From contig CM060990.1 of assembly GCA_030765065.1 (NCBI GenBank), forward strand, positions 211,769,290 through 211,833,289: a DNA stretch of 64,000 nucleotides, given 5' to 3'. The stretch is from Deroplatys truncata. Lineage: Eukaryota > Arthropoda > Insecta > Mantodea > Mantidae. The notes beneath the pieces are model-generated. The model did not search any database, was not told the DNA's origin, and worked only from the letters and a program-made list of their open reading frames with translations. Positions 21,995 through 32,480 of this stretch are shown here, in pieces (within the stretch, counting starts at the first letter, position 1; each line of letters begins with the position of its first letter). Position numbers and translations under genes: made by a program.

Positions 21995-22339
21995 GGTTAC
22001 CGTTTAGAACTTACGAAACAAGAAGGAAGTATACCCAATTACACAAGCGTGTACTCGGAGACACTGAAAACGGTACACAACAGCAAACAAATAACTCGCA
22101 CCAGTGCCGGCCGGTTACACTAACACACAGCGGACAGACAACCTCACGGCACGCCTGCCACTGCACGACTTGCGGATTGAGAAGTTATGCAGTCCTGGCG
22201 TTGTACAGGCTATGCCATAAACACCGTCCAATGCATCGTGTCGTATCAATTTCGGCCAAAATGACTGCTTTGCACCGCTGTGCATGCAGTGACTTGCACT
22301 CGTAGCGCAAGAGTCTGTGCTTTGGCCTTTTGTGGTGTA

Positions 22340-22735
22340 GGTTCTAGGTTAAAATACCGCTACTTGAAGATACTTTTTATGTTTAGTAAATTTAACGAGA
22401 ACTGACAGTTTGACAGGGAAGTGTCGTTTCACTTAATTAATTTAATTGTGTGAATTTCATTAAAACACAAATTCTTACTTGTCATAATATGCTTTAATGA
22501 ACATTAAAGCTATTCTTTCATACAAAACAACAACCAATAAAATGTTCTGAGAGTTTACAAAATGCAGTACACATACAAACTGGATAACGTTTACAAGCCC
22601 ATATTATGATCATTGTGAACCTCTCTGATTCCCAAAGTAGTGCATTTAACAGTGACTATGACATGGTGCAGGACCATCACACAGATAAACCTTTACAACT
22701 TACCCGTTTCCTCCGTGTGGTTGTAATAGGTATTC
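22340..22735. other. AT-rich DNA, nothing recognised
   Basis: Lies between the probable 5' end of the LINE and a degraded mariner-like transposase. No credible reading frame, tRNA-like head or clear inverted terminus was seen. Confidence 0.4.
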
Positions 22736-22739
22736 GAAC

Positions 22740-23800
22740 TGACCACCATGCTGGCGGCTGCAAGATCTCATCATCGACAGCCTAACCCGGCGCAACATGG
22801 TCGGTATGATGTCACGACAAGCTAAGATGATGCGTTCTCTGAGCTGTTGAGGGGTCATTGGCCGCCCCTAGTACACGATATCTTTAACATAACCCCACAA
22901 GAAAAAATCTAATGGCGTTAGATCTGTTGAACGTGCTGCCCATCCTATCCGTCCATTCTATCCGAAACATCGCTCAGGTTAGATGACATCGAGATAAGCC
23001 GTCACACGACGAGCCCAATGAATTGGCACCCCATCATTTGGTACCATATAGTTAGTCGGTTCTGCAGCGGTACTTAATCCAGTAGAGGAGGCAGCTGGTG
23101 TTGTAGGAAGTGGATATAGCGATTCCCAGTGAGTTGGCCATCATATAAATATGGGCCTATTAGATGATCACCAAATATATCAGCCCAAACGTTGAAATGC
23201 TATCGAGCTTGTAAGGCCACTTCTCGCATCCAATGTTGGTTTACAGTGTCCAGTAATGTATATTGTAGCGATTTACATGGCCTGTGTTGTGGAACCCTGC
23301 TTCGTCTGTAAATAACACAGTTGCCAAAAAATGTGGATCTTGTTCAGTTTGTCGTATGATCCACATAGCGAACACCACTCTACGTCCATGGTCCGGCTAC
23401 AATAGCTCCTGGTGTAGTTGAAGATGATAAGGGTGAAGCTTTGCATTATGTCTCGTAGTATTCTCCACGCGGAAGATTGGCTAATATTGAAACGCCTGTG
23501 AATGTCCCTCGTACTACAATGCGGATGCTGAATGACATAGTCAGTCACACGATCCGTCATTACTTGGTCACAGACAGAGTGATCTCTTCGTGGATGTTGT
23601 GTCTTGTGCACTGTTCCTGATTCCAGAAGATGTTCCGCAACTCGCAAAGGTGTGTGATCTGTAGGAAGTGTTTATTGCAGAAGCCCATTTTAGTGCCTCC
23701 GTTGCATTCTGCTGCGCTTCCCCGTATACCAACAGCATTTTCAGATACTCTCTATTCGAAAACGTTGTTCTACAATGAGCAGGAACCGTTGGAACTGCGT
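22740..23800 (-). pseudogene. Degraded Tc1/mariner-superfamily transposase
   Basis: On the minus strand the relic begins with MLLVYGEAQQNATEAL near 23,755, typical of the N-terminal helix of a large insect transposase family. It continues through CSTRDIHRRFNISQSSAWRI (helix-turn-helix, near 23,500). It ends with the catalytic block TDLTPLDFFLWGYVKDIVY near 22,890 and a C-terminus around HGGQFEYLL near 22,735. The middle, including the first Asp block, is missing or unreadable. Stops interrupt the second block (PNDGVPIHW followed by in-frame stops). The original Asp-Asp spacing cannot be measured reliably. No matching terminal repeats were found. An old fossil. Confidence 0.75.
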
Positions 23801-23819
23801 ATTTATGGGCAAATCCACT

Positions 23820-23972
23820 TTCTAGTGCACTCGGAAGTAAATCATGATTTGCTAGAACCTTCTCGAAACATGAGCAGAAATGATAAACAACTTATTCATT
23901 TGGAGGGGCGATTTGAACTTCCGACTTTCACCATGACTTTTCAGCATATCAACCATTGCGCTACTAGAGCAT
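23820..23972 (-). repeat. tRNA-derived SINE or tRNA pseudogene
   Basis: The minus strand starts GCTCTAGTAGCGCAATGGTTGA, which contains an A-box-like TAGCGCAATGG. After about 30 bases comes AAGTTCAAATCG, a degenerate B box. The following 80 bases are not tRNA-like. The spacing fits an RNA polymerase III promoter inherited from a tRNA. The stem pairing expected of a working tRNA is not convincing. It is a different family from the 14,191 SINE. Confidence 0.55.
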
Positions 23973-25165
23973 TTTTAACACATAGCACCACCGTAGCCCT
24001 AATCAGCTGGCTGGTGAATGCGGTGTCAGCACCTGCATTTCGCATCGCCTGTAAAATGTAGGGTTGGCTAGTTGCCAATCCGCAGGATCAGAACACTCAC
24101 GCGTATATATATGGCTGACCACTGGGAAGACGTTACAAGAGAAGTATTGTCATGAATTTGTTTATTATAGAGCTGTAAGGTACAAAAAGTCTGACTACTG
24201 GGTGAGACTGAACTTAGGATCACTTACCCCAACTAAAAACATGTGCGTTATACTATTCTACCAGTGTTCACAACTACCAAATAACATGTATTTTTCATCC
24301 GGCGATAAGAAATTAGCCGTATAACACCCGGAAGCACAATAAGTTTGTGAATTAAACTCTCTACTACCCACCCACTGCATAAGCATATACATGTTTAATA
24401 TATACGCATATTAGACACAATTAAAATTTTGAAGAAAAAATCAAGGAATTATTATAAAAATGTAGAGGTATAAAGGGAACAAATATTTTTGTTTAAGAAC
24501 ATGAGAATTCTTGAGTAAACAGATATTTCCATGCGCTGTATTATTTCACGTCTTAAGTTCTAATTTTTTTCTGTTGGATTCACAGATTTTCGTCACCTGA
24601 GTAGGTAAGTGTAACGGCAGAGAGTGAGCCATCAAGCCAGGCTATTGTAGAAACGTGATTTACTACATCAGCTAAATCATCTTCATTCGCATATCAATTA
24701 ACGCTGCCAGTTAATGAGTATCTCTGCTCCTTCCCCCATTGTTTTGTATGTTTTTATTTTAGGCTCAAGAGTCTATGGAATATTGCACAGGAAACGCAGT
24801 CAAGGTCTATCAAGAACTATAGTTCAACATCTCTTTGGAACACGTGCGAGGCATTAACGTGAAGCCTCGATAACTTTCATTCCCATCTAACGTTAAGCTA
24901 AACGTAACAAATTTCAATAATGCAAAACTTAAAAGTTTAGAAGCATCGAAAAAGTATCGAAGGTTTGCCTCAAAGTATTAGACGTACTTCGATACGCCGA
25001 GTATTGAGGTATCGGCGGTATCCAGGCCCCATTCCTACTTATATAAACACGTAGATATTATATAAATATGCATACGTACATGCAACATACATATAAATGT
25101 ACACGCATTTATATACGAAGTACTTAAAATACATATAAACGTGCAAACTTGCATTCATATATACA
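23973..25165. other. AT-rich DNA ending in degenerate CATA repeats
   Basis: No gene recognised. From about 25,040 the sequence becomes a degenerate mixture of CATACA, ATAAA and TATATA units. The DD41D element at 25,168 interrupts this tract, which continues after 26,538. Confidence 0.5.
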
Positions 25166-25167
25166 TA

Positions 25168-26537
25168 CAGGGTGATTTTAAATGATGGACCCATTTTACA
25201 AAATTCGTATTTATTAAAGTACAAATCCAACATGAACCATTTTTATACCAATAAACAGAGGAATTTTCAAAGTTTTGTTTAATACATTATAAATGTTCAA
25301 TGTGTTCACCGTTTGCTGAACGGCAAACATCTACGCGATAGCCAAACTCGTCCCACACACGAGCAAGCGTATCTTCTGTTACTGAGTGCACGGCAGCAGT
25401 GATACGGTTCCGCAGGTCGTCCAGAGCTGTAGGTAGAGGCGGGACGTAAACAGCTTCCTTAACATAACCCCATAAGAAATAGTCACATGGAGTGAGATCA
25501 GGAGATCTCGGTGGCCAGAAGTGTAGAGCCAGGTCTTCATTTACCCTGTGACCTATCCAGCGCTGAGGAAGGGATTGATTCAAAAAGCCTCGTACATCGC
25601 TGTGCCAATGGGACGGAGCTCCATCCTGTTGAAAAATGGGATCCTGTGAATCTTCCATAATTTGAGGGAACAGCCGTTGTTCCAACATGCCGAGGTATGT
25701 TATTCCATTTACAGTTTTTTCCGCAAAGAAAAATGGTCCATAAACCTTTGTACGGGATAAGGCACAGAACATGTTTACCTTCGGTGAGTCTCTTTCCTGT
25801 TGCAATGTTGATTGTGGATTTTGCAAACCCCATATGCGAACATTGTGTCTGTTGACTTTTCCTACTAAGGTGGAAAGTCGCTTCATCGCTAAAAATGATA
25901 CGCTGTAGAAACGCGTCATCCTCCATCATTCCTGGCACATAACCACAGAATTCGAGACGCTTCTCGTTGTCTTTAGGTTTAAGAGCCTGCAGAAGTTGTA
26001 ATCGGTAGGGCTGATACAGCAAACGCCGTCTCAGAACTTTCCATACAGTTGGTTGGGTATTCCAAGTTCTCTACTAGCTCTATGGGTAGACTTACGTGGA
26101 CTGCGAACAAAACTGTCTTCAATCCGACTGACGTCCTCCTCTGACACACGCGGTCGGCCTGTGCTGTTTCCTTTAGGCACACTTCCAGTCTGTTTAAATT
26201 GCGTAAACCAACGGCTAATGCTTTTTCTAGTTGGTGGTTCAATACTGAATTTGCTACGAAATGCCCGCTGCACTAAAATTTGCGGCTCACTTTTTGCGAA
26301 CTCAATAACGCAGAAAACCTTGTGCTCCACAGTAGTCATCTCGCTACGTACTGACAGTGAAACGCAATGGCGGCCTATTGCGCGAGCACTCTACCGGCCG
26401 CTTCTAAAGCTATCACCGCCCGCCGAAAATAACTTTGAAACTTCCTCTTTTCATTGTTATACATATTGTTCATGTTGGATTTGTGCTTTAATAAATACGA
26501 ATTTAATAAAATGGGTCCATCATTTAAAATCATCCTG
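25168..26537 (-). mobile_element. DD41D (rosa-type) mariner with 70-bp terminal inverted repeats
   Basis: The left end starts CAGGGTGATTTTAAATGATG, and the right end, read inward on the other strand, starts CAGGATGATTTTAAATGATG. The two ends match over about 70 bases with a few differences. TA dinucleotides flank both sides (25,166-25,167 and 26,538-26,539). Length is 1,370 bp. The insertion site is a degenerate CATA-rich tract. The transposase on the minus strand is frameshifted but otherwise well preserved, so the copy is comparatively young. Confidence 0.88.
25287..26339 (-). pseudogene. DD41D mariner transposase, frameshifted
   Basis: It starts MTTVEHKVFCVIEFAKSE at 26,339. The first helix-turn-helix block lies near RKSISRWFTQFKQTG, followed by a linker with GNSTGRPRVSEEDV. 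A frameshift occurs near 26,030. The next frame carries RIIFSDEATFHLS (first Asp, near 25,880), then a second frameshift near 25,850. The last frame, to 25,287, carries PIFQQDGAPSHW (second Asp) and PPRSPDLTPCDYFLWGYVK (third Asp). There are 41 residues between the second and third Asp, which matches the DD41D group. The C-terminus is ANGEHIEHL. Two simple indels are the only breaks I see; all catalytic residues are intact. Confidence 0.88.
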
Positions 26538-26700
26538 TATATACCTACATGTATACGTATACATACACACACATATATACATGCACTCACATAGAATCAT
26601 ACACACATACACTGAGCATGCAGTGTACATACACACATGCATGCATGTACCTCTACGTACGTATATACGCGTATACTTGTATACTTTGTATGCGGTTTCA
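26538..26700. repeat. Degenerate (CATA)n low-complexity tract
   Basis: Continuation of the tract at 25,040-25,165 on the far side of the DD41D mariner. It consists of TACA, CACA and GTAT units. Open frames here are Tyr/Thr/His-rich artefacts. Confidence 0.75.
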
Positions 26701-27104
26701 TACGAATTGTAAACGTTTACTTGTGGCGATACAGGATACCGAACACTGATGATTATGCATTACTATACTCTTCTCAAAATGAAAAATGTACTTGAGGCAC
26801 AGGTGGGAGACAGTCCCAAGCAAATGGCTGCAGTGAATGCTGCAGTGAATGAGCAGTTGCCGCATTTCGACTGCATGCTGGGCACGTGTTACGCGGAATA
26901 ATGCAAAAGTGTGTTTCTTATAGCGGATCCGGTATAGAAACTGAAGAAATATCTCGAAAAAATATGTCAGATATGGATTTGGATCCACTTGGAAGTGAAG
27001 TAAAATTATATGCGGAGCTTTATAGTGGTTACTATATTGCTATTGGAGACAGTCACTTGTGTGTAATGAGTTTTGGAGATAGGAATTTCTATGTCAGAAG
27101 ACCT
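26701..27104. other. No gene recognised
   Basis: Short frames on both strands overlap here without any family resemblance. A short direct repeat (CTGCAGTGAATG) occurs near 26,829 and 26,840. Confidence 0.4.
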
Positions 27105-27690
27105 AGCGGGATGGCTCAGGTGGCAATGTCTGTAGCCCGCATTCACCAAGTCGTGGGTTCGATTCCCGCGGCCGACCTTCCTGACCAATGAATTTTTTCG
27201 GGGTTTCCCCGGGTCGCTAGGTGAATGCTGGGGAGGTTCATTTGCATCCTTCAAATTTCCTGTCCCTCCATTTCACCTCCATTCTCATTTCACTTCACTT
27301 CACTGTTTCAAGTGTCGGCGGGAGTCTCGGCGTTGTATGGTAGGGGAAAAGTATGTTCTATGTAAAACTTCGTCTCCGGAATGGGGGAAACTTCCGAGCC
27401 CAGGGCTCCCAAGTGGGATGTGTAAGCCTGCAGGTGGAGGGGAGCCGGTTGTACCAGCTGCCATCTGGGGAGTTTTAATTTGGAAAAAAGTAGGGACTCT
27501 GCTCTGTTGCCTATCGTGCCTCCTGGTCCGGCCGCCCTCTGTTTGCTCTCACCTCATCCCTCCTTCGCTGGGGCACCCCGTAAGGGGCTTAGGCATAAAA
27601 GGTCTTCGTATGCTCCTAGTCTTATCCTATCGTATGTCAGGAGAACTGGTGAATACAGAGAAACGTTTAAGCGTGAATTGAGGAAGAGAG
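27105..27690 (+). repeat. tRNA-derived SINE with strong A and B boxes
   Basis: The head, GCGGGATGGCTCAGGTGGCA, contains an A-box-like TGGCTCAGGTGG. A near-perfect B box, GTGGGTTCGATTCCCGC, follows at 27,152-27,168. The body contains TTTCGGGGTTTCCCCGGGTC and GGTGAATGCTGGGGAGG, then a C/T-rich part with CACTTCACTTCACT. The GC-rich stretch up to about 27,690 may be the 3' part of the same element, or an older repeat that it joined. The body pattern resembles that of the tandem units at 42,165-43,290, so the two families are probably related. The 3' limit is uncertain. Confidence 0.7.
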
Positions 27691-28202
27691 TTCAATTTAA
27701 TATGAGTATGTGAAATTAAGACATTTTACAGCAGCAGGTACCGATGAGTCGACTGCAGTGCTTTTTCTGTAGAATATATCAGACAAGTTTATTGTGCAGC
27801 GAAGTAATTAGTGTAATATGTTACACGTTATTTCAATGCTAACTATCCTGGAGAACACAAACATAAACTTTCGCTTACAACGGGTTTTGCCTTCACAATA
27901 TGATGACACTTTGTTCAATCTCGGAAAAAAGTATATGCGTAGCTTCAACGTTATTTAAGAATCAGTGGCATAGAAAGGAAAAATACTAGGTAACCTACTC
28001 GTATATTAGCTGTATGACTCTAAAATGGCGTGTACAGAGCCGTTAAAAGACAAACCTTACCTTTATACAGCAAGTGTTATAATATAAATGTTTTATTATC
28101 TTACATGATACATCTAATGACGGCACTAATATGCTGGCAACATTAGCGTTTCACATAAGTGGTTTTATTGGCTCGAATCCCGTCGAGTGCATACATTATT
28201 AA
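27691..28202. other. AT-rich DNA, nothing recognised
   Basis: No gene, tRNA-like head or terminal repeats seen between the SINE and the small MITE. Confidence 0.4.
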
Positions 28203-28354
28203 TAAGGTTCGGAAATTGGGACCCGGTGTACCCTGCGGTCAACTGGGACTACAAGTTGTAAGTAAACAAAGCTAACACATGTGTTGGTAGGGGGTGTTTG
28301 TTGACATTGAATACCCTTTGCTTAGGGACATAAGGTCCCAACTTCCGAGCCTTA
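28203..28354. repeat. 152-bp MITE with 20-bp inverted termini
   Basis: The left end reads TAAGGTTCGGAAATTGGGAC and the right end, on the other strand, reads TAAGGCTCGGAAGTTGGGAC, a match at 18 of 20. Flanks read ATTATTA on the left (28,195-28,201) and ATTACTA on the right (28,355-28,361). This is an imperfect 7-bp target duplication, or 8 bp if the termini are shifted, which would suit a hAT-like origin. The core has no reading frame. Confidence 0.7.
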
Positions 28355-28384
28355 ATTACTAATGTAAGAATGACATGGAGGCAC

Positions 28385-28750
28385 AATCACATTTTATATC
28401 AAATAAGTCTAAAATGAATTCAGAATTCATTAACGCAAGCAGTTTTTACCCATCTCGAGGATGCCTGTTTTGGTTGAAATCTCGATAGGTGTGTATATAT
28501 AATTACTGGCAGGTTGTCTTGTCATGTTTAAAATAAGCTCACAATGACCTCAGAAATCCAATACAGTAAACAGATTTTACGTATCTTAATATTGGCTTTT
28601 GTGTATGAACCTCGTCGAGTATAAATTAATCGAAGCGTGGCATGCTTGCATGCTCATGTCATATATCACATAAATCTATAATGTACTCTGAAACCCATTT
28701 CCGTAATCAGGGTTGACCTATCTTGAGATCGGCCGCTTGTTTCGAATATC
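28385..28750. repeat. Degenerate tandem units interrupted by the Gypsy element
   Basis: Units of roughly 140 bases recur with a loose pattern: CATATCA, AATCTATAAT, an ACTCTGAAAT-like string, CCGTAATCA, TTGACxxTCTTAA, then GGC(T)TTGTT. Copies start near 28,385, 28,521 and 28,657. The third is cut by the Gypsy element, and the series resumes at about 31,508. Similarity between units is low; this is an old satellite or a repeated untranslated region. Confidence 0.45.
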
Positions 28751-28774
28751 ATAGAGAGCATGACTTATTAAACA

Positions 28775-29125
28775 AAGGTACTGTAGGCGCCTGGTATCGC
28801 CGTACTTTCGCTTAGGGTTGAGGTTGCTGAGCGGGCTTGAACTGCACACCGTTACAGGTTTAAGCTTACATGTATACAGTGGAGAGAAGCCTGGGACAAA
28901 GTCATACATCGTTTGAGCACTAAACAGAGAGAGGAAACTGCACACCATTCTACATTGTTCGGTTGCATTTTCAAAGACATCACTACCCTCGGTGGCCAGC
29001 ACTATTGTTTCTGAATGAAAGAGAAGGGAAAGCTAGCTCACAATAACTATGGTTGTAGCTTTCATCCCGCGCAAAAGAAAAAAAACAGCCGAATACTAGT
29101 GTCAAACTTGAATGTGGAAGGAACC
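28775..29125 (-). repeat. Gypsy 3' LTR
   Basis: Direct counterpart of 31,118-31,477. Boundaries were estimated from where similarity to the other LTR stops and from the adjacent polypurine-like tract at 29,140-29,155 (minus strand). No intact TG...CA ends are visible here, consistent with age. Confidence 0.65.
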
Positions 29126-29137
29126 GTGCTCGGTTCC

Positions 29138-30900
29138 CTACAATCCACCGTAGAGTAAACAGCTCGGCTGAAAGCGGTCCGGGAAGCGGGCGCGTCCTGA
29201 AGGTGTTGTGGCAGGGGATACGTCCTGGATTGAAGATCGTCCTGATATTGGCTGCGACTGCTGCTGGACGTCGGGCAGCGGTCCGGGTTCCAGGTTCTGC
29301 GCCGTCCCTGTGTTGAATAAGGTGAGAATAGATTTTACCTTTTCGGCAGTGCAGATGACTAGCTTGCCACCGATCCCTATCCTGAAATTCCGCGGCTGAT
29401 TATTCGGTACGGACATGCGTATGACGACAGAATTGGACGGCGTGCACAATATCGACTAGGAACACGTGTATGGCCTCCGAGAAGCCGGGTGGACGAGTGT
29501 CTCCAGGGTTGGTGTTGGGCTGCAAGTACAGGTTTCAGCTGCTGTATAGCTTGCCGCAGCTCCTGCCATAGGTCAGGTGGTGAGATGATGTTATCAGGTT
29601 GACTCACGAAGAACTCCATAGGGAGGACGAGAAGTTCATCGTAAACGTGCTCTGCCACCGACACTTGAAGCTCCGCCTTGACCATGCTGTAAAATCAGAG
29701 GTGGACGTCAGGTAAGGCGCTACTCCTTGTGGCGGCCTCGGGGCACATCAGAGCTCTATTCATTATGTGATGGAAGCGCTCGACCATGCCGTTGTATGTG
29801 AGGTGATAGGCCGTCGTTGGAGACAGATGCACGCCTCACAGTTTATCAGGGCGCAAAAGAGTTTTGACAACAACTGTAGATCTTTGTACGTGATCTACAC
29901 CTGGGGACAATCAAACCGGGCGTACCAGTCTTACAGAAGTATCTCCGCAGAGATATCGCCTATCGGGAATACCTCCGGTCAGCGTATGAAGCCGTCGATC
30001 ACCGTGGGGCAGTAACAGGAGTCCTCGGAGGATAGCAGGGTGCCGACTATATCCACTTGGGTGTGGAGGAAGTGCCAGGCAGGCGTAGTGAATTTACCCA
30101 AGAGAGGGCGTTGCGGCGCACCATCGTTTTGCGCTGGCAAGGCTGGCAGCTACGGTCCCAATAGCGGCAGTGGCTGCGAATGCTAGAGCATACATACCGC
30201 TGTTTGACGAGCTTGGACGTCACATTCGCTCCCTATGTGAAGGTTCATGGAGCGGCTGAAAAACCTGGCGCCGGAAAAGAGTCATTACATACGACCGAGG
30301 CTTCTCGGTAGACAGATCGCATTAGATCCACTTGTGAGCCTGGGAGGGCGACTTTATTCAGGTGGAGGCTGGTGGTCCCTGCTAAGAGGGCAGGAACCTC
30401 GGCGTCCTCATGCTGAGCTCTGGCGAGTGCAGCTGCATGCAATGGTGTCGTGATTGAGTCGATGCGAGGAGATCGAGCGCCCGTAACGCCGTTGTCGCTG
30501 CTGGGATTGTGGCGAATATCTGTGGTGAACTGCACCACGAAGTCCATATGGTTAAGATGTTGCGGTGAGTACGTATACGTCTTTTGCTGGAAGGCATAAA
30601 TCAACGGTTTGTGGCCTGGAATAATGTGAAATGGTGGCCTTCCAAAAGGTAAAGAAAGTGCTTAATGCCCTCGTATGCAGCTCCCGGTCGTATGCACTAT
30701 ACCGCTGCTGAACTGGGCTCAGCTTCTTGGAAAAGAAAGCCAGCGCCTGCCAGGCGTCATCAACCTGCTACTGGAAAGCAGCTCCCGGGGCAGAAAGGGA
30801 CTCGTCGGTCGTAAGTGGGAGCCGAGTGGAAAGATGTAAATGGTTCTGCAGAGCGGCGTTCGACAGGCTCTCCTTACAGTCTTCAAAACCCCCAGCAGGT
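29138..30900 (-). pseudogene. Gypsy pol remnant: RNase H and integrase
   Basis: The minus strand from 30,900 begins with GFEDCKESLSNAAL and PLTTDESLSAPGAA (start of RNase H). It continues near 30,610 with PFHIIPGHKPLIYAFQQK and HLNHMDFVVQFTTDI (later RNase H), with frame changes between. The integrase core (30,240-29,700) is heavily eroded. The C-terminal part is clearer: AEHVYDELLVLPMEFF and HSSTRLLGGHTRVPSRYC near 29,600-29,470, and GRARFPDRFQP near 29,165, a common C-terminal string in this group. At least five frameshifts or stops. Reverse transcriptase and protease are missing altogether. Confidence 0.78.
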
Positions 30901-30909
30901 CCGGCGTCC

Positions 30910-31095
30910 AGAAAATAGTGGAGGGAAGCTCGTTGGTTATACCGGACAGGGCGAATTACACTACCGCTTGCGCGATCCATAGAGCGGGATATTCTGGCAG
31001 AAACGGTTGCAACCTCGCAGTGACACGGAAGATTTCGTTACTGGACTCCTGTCCGCTTGAGCTGCTGTTCACTTCTTCCGTATTCACTGCTCGTG
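30910..31095 (-). pseudogene. Gypsy gag N-terminal fragment fused to RNase H
   Basis: Just inside the 5' LTR, the minus strand reads FRVTARLQPFLPEYPALWIA followed by a stop and FALSGITNEL. This is the recognisable N-terminal motif of arthropod Gypsy gag proteins (wFaqvEaqFalsgIt-like). It breaks off near 30,912, where RNase H sequence begins. The rest of gag, protease and reverse transcriptase have been deleted, presumably several kilobases. Confidence 0.7.
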
Positions 31096-31117
31096 GAGAT
31101 CACGTTAGGGTTACAAG

Positions 31118-31477
31118 TTACTCTGCGTCTGTGTGTCGTCGTACTTTTACTTAGGATCTCCGAGGAGAGGTCAGTGAGCACGATTGAATTACGTGCCGGT
31201 ACAGGTTTAAGGTAGCTATTTATTTGCTTACATGTATACGTGGACAGTGGACTGAGACAAAGTGCCACGTCGTTTGAGTACTACACAGAGAGGCAACTGC
31301 ACTAATTTTTTCTACTCTGTTCGGCTGAACTTTCAAAGAGGCCACTCCCCTCGGTGGTCAAACGCCATGGTTCCTGAATGGAAGGGAAAGCTAGCTGACC
31401 TTTGTTATTGTTTTAACTTTCATCCCTTAGCACAAAACAGCTAAAGTTTGGTGTCTAACTTGATTGTGGAAAGAACA
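31118..31477 (-). repeat. Gypsy 5' LTR
   Basis: Direct counterpart of 28,775-29,125. On the minus strand it would begin TGTTCTTTCCACAATCAAG at 31,477. The region just inside (minus reading ACTTGTAACCCTAACGTGA at about 31,116-31,098) should hold the primer-binding site, but I cannot assign the tRNA. Confidence 0.65.
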
Positions 31478-31489
31478 TCCTTCGATTGC

Positions 31490-32480
31490 CCACATTATCA
31501 TACAGGCATGATAATTTCATATCATATCTATAATTAACTCAGTTATCCAATACCGTAATCAAATTTTGACGATCTTAAGGTGGCTTGTTGCTTGATTGCA
31601 GTTCTGCCAGTTCACCCAAAAAACTAACATCAAGCGAAACACGAGTAGCGTTGGCAGTCTCAGATATACATAACTGCATACACACATCCCAACAAACATG
31701 CATATATGTGTGTGTGTACAATACGCAAACTGTAACAAAAATGTAGGGCACAAATTGCAGGACACATTCCTCACACGTAGACGAAGAAGTTATGTTATAT
31801 GAACATGGATCTGGAAACATGCTACAACTCAGTATATACATATGTACGTATCAACATATGTATACATACACGCATTCCATTAACGTACATACATATACAG
31901 ATTATATGAAATAATCCCATATTTAACTCATATTTCTCCTCTGAAATCAGATTTGACGATCCTAAGGCCAGGCTTGTGTTCGACTAAGTTCTGCGCGTTA
32001 ACAGGTAAAACTAATTTCAAACGAAATTAGGTTAGTGCAAGCACGTACGTATATAAATATAAGCAGTCACACACATACATATATTATATAACATACAAAT
32101 AACCATACATATAAAATACATACATACAAACTAAAGCATACGTCGTATTTCGTTTGTATTGTCTTAAGGCTGGCTTCTAGTTCGATTCAGTCTCCCTGGT
32201 CACTGGGAAAACTAACTACAAAATACATACGGCTAGCGCAAGCACCCTAATACGTGCATAAATGCATAGGCAGAAATCATAAGACATGCATATATACGTT
32301 TATACATACATAATACGTGTAAATATATAAGCATGCACACACATATACTAAATAGACATTCATACACAAATATCGGCATGCATACATACACACATTCATA
32401 CATTATAACATATAAATATGCATACGTATAAAATACGCACACACATACACAAAATCATACATGAATACATACATGCAACG
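31490..32480. repeat. Continuation of degenerate units with CATA-rich spacers
   Basis: Three further units start near 31,508, 31,893 and 32,090. Each has a TTGACGATC(T/C)TAAGG or TTGTCTTAAGG string, then GGCTTGT or GGCTTCTAGTT, then AAACTAA, then a tail rich in CATACA and TATA (31,820-31,890, 32,040-32,140, 32,270-32,480). They extend the series at 28,385-28,750 beyond the Gypsy insertion. Confidence 0.5.

Larger units (their letters stand above)
17458..22300 (-). mobile_element. Non-LTR retrotransposon, Tx1/L1-like, apparently full length
   Basis: The minus strand carries ORF1 (21,994-20,780), a 75-bp gap, then ORF2 (20,704-17,492), followed within about 35 bases by an A-rich tail (T-runs at 17,458-17,515 on the plus strand). 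Upstream of ORF1, about 22,000-22,300 is GC-rich and is probably the 5' UTR with an internal promoter (inference). The order and domains (zinc-knuckle ORF1; APE-type endonuclease, reverse transcriptase and CCHC finger in ORF2) fit the L1/Tx1 group. I could not identify a target-site duplication with certainty. The GC content is clearly higher than in flanking DNA. Confidence 0.85.
28775..31477 (-). mobile_element. Gypsy-type LTR retrotransposon, internally deleted
   Basis: Two direct repeats, at about 28,775-29,125 and 31,118-31,477, share landmarks in order: GTCGTAC or GCCGTAC, GGTACAGGTTTAAG-like, CTTACATGTATAC, GAGACAAAGT-like, CTCGGTGG and GGGAAAGCTAGCT. I read them as LTRs, diverged by perhaps a quarter, hence old. 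Internal DNA on the minus strand encodes a gag start, then RNase H, integrase remnants and an integrase C-terminus. Protease and reverse transcriptase are absent. On the minus strand the 3' LTR follows a purine-rich GGTGGATTGTAGGG. The target duplication is not clear. Confidence 0.78.

Noticed and set aside
27105..27180. Possible functional tRNA gene
   Set aside because: A and B boxes are good, but the acceptor and anticodon stems do not pair convincingly and the sequence continues into a SINE body.
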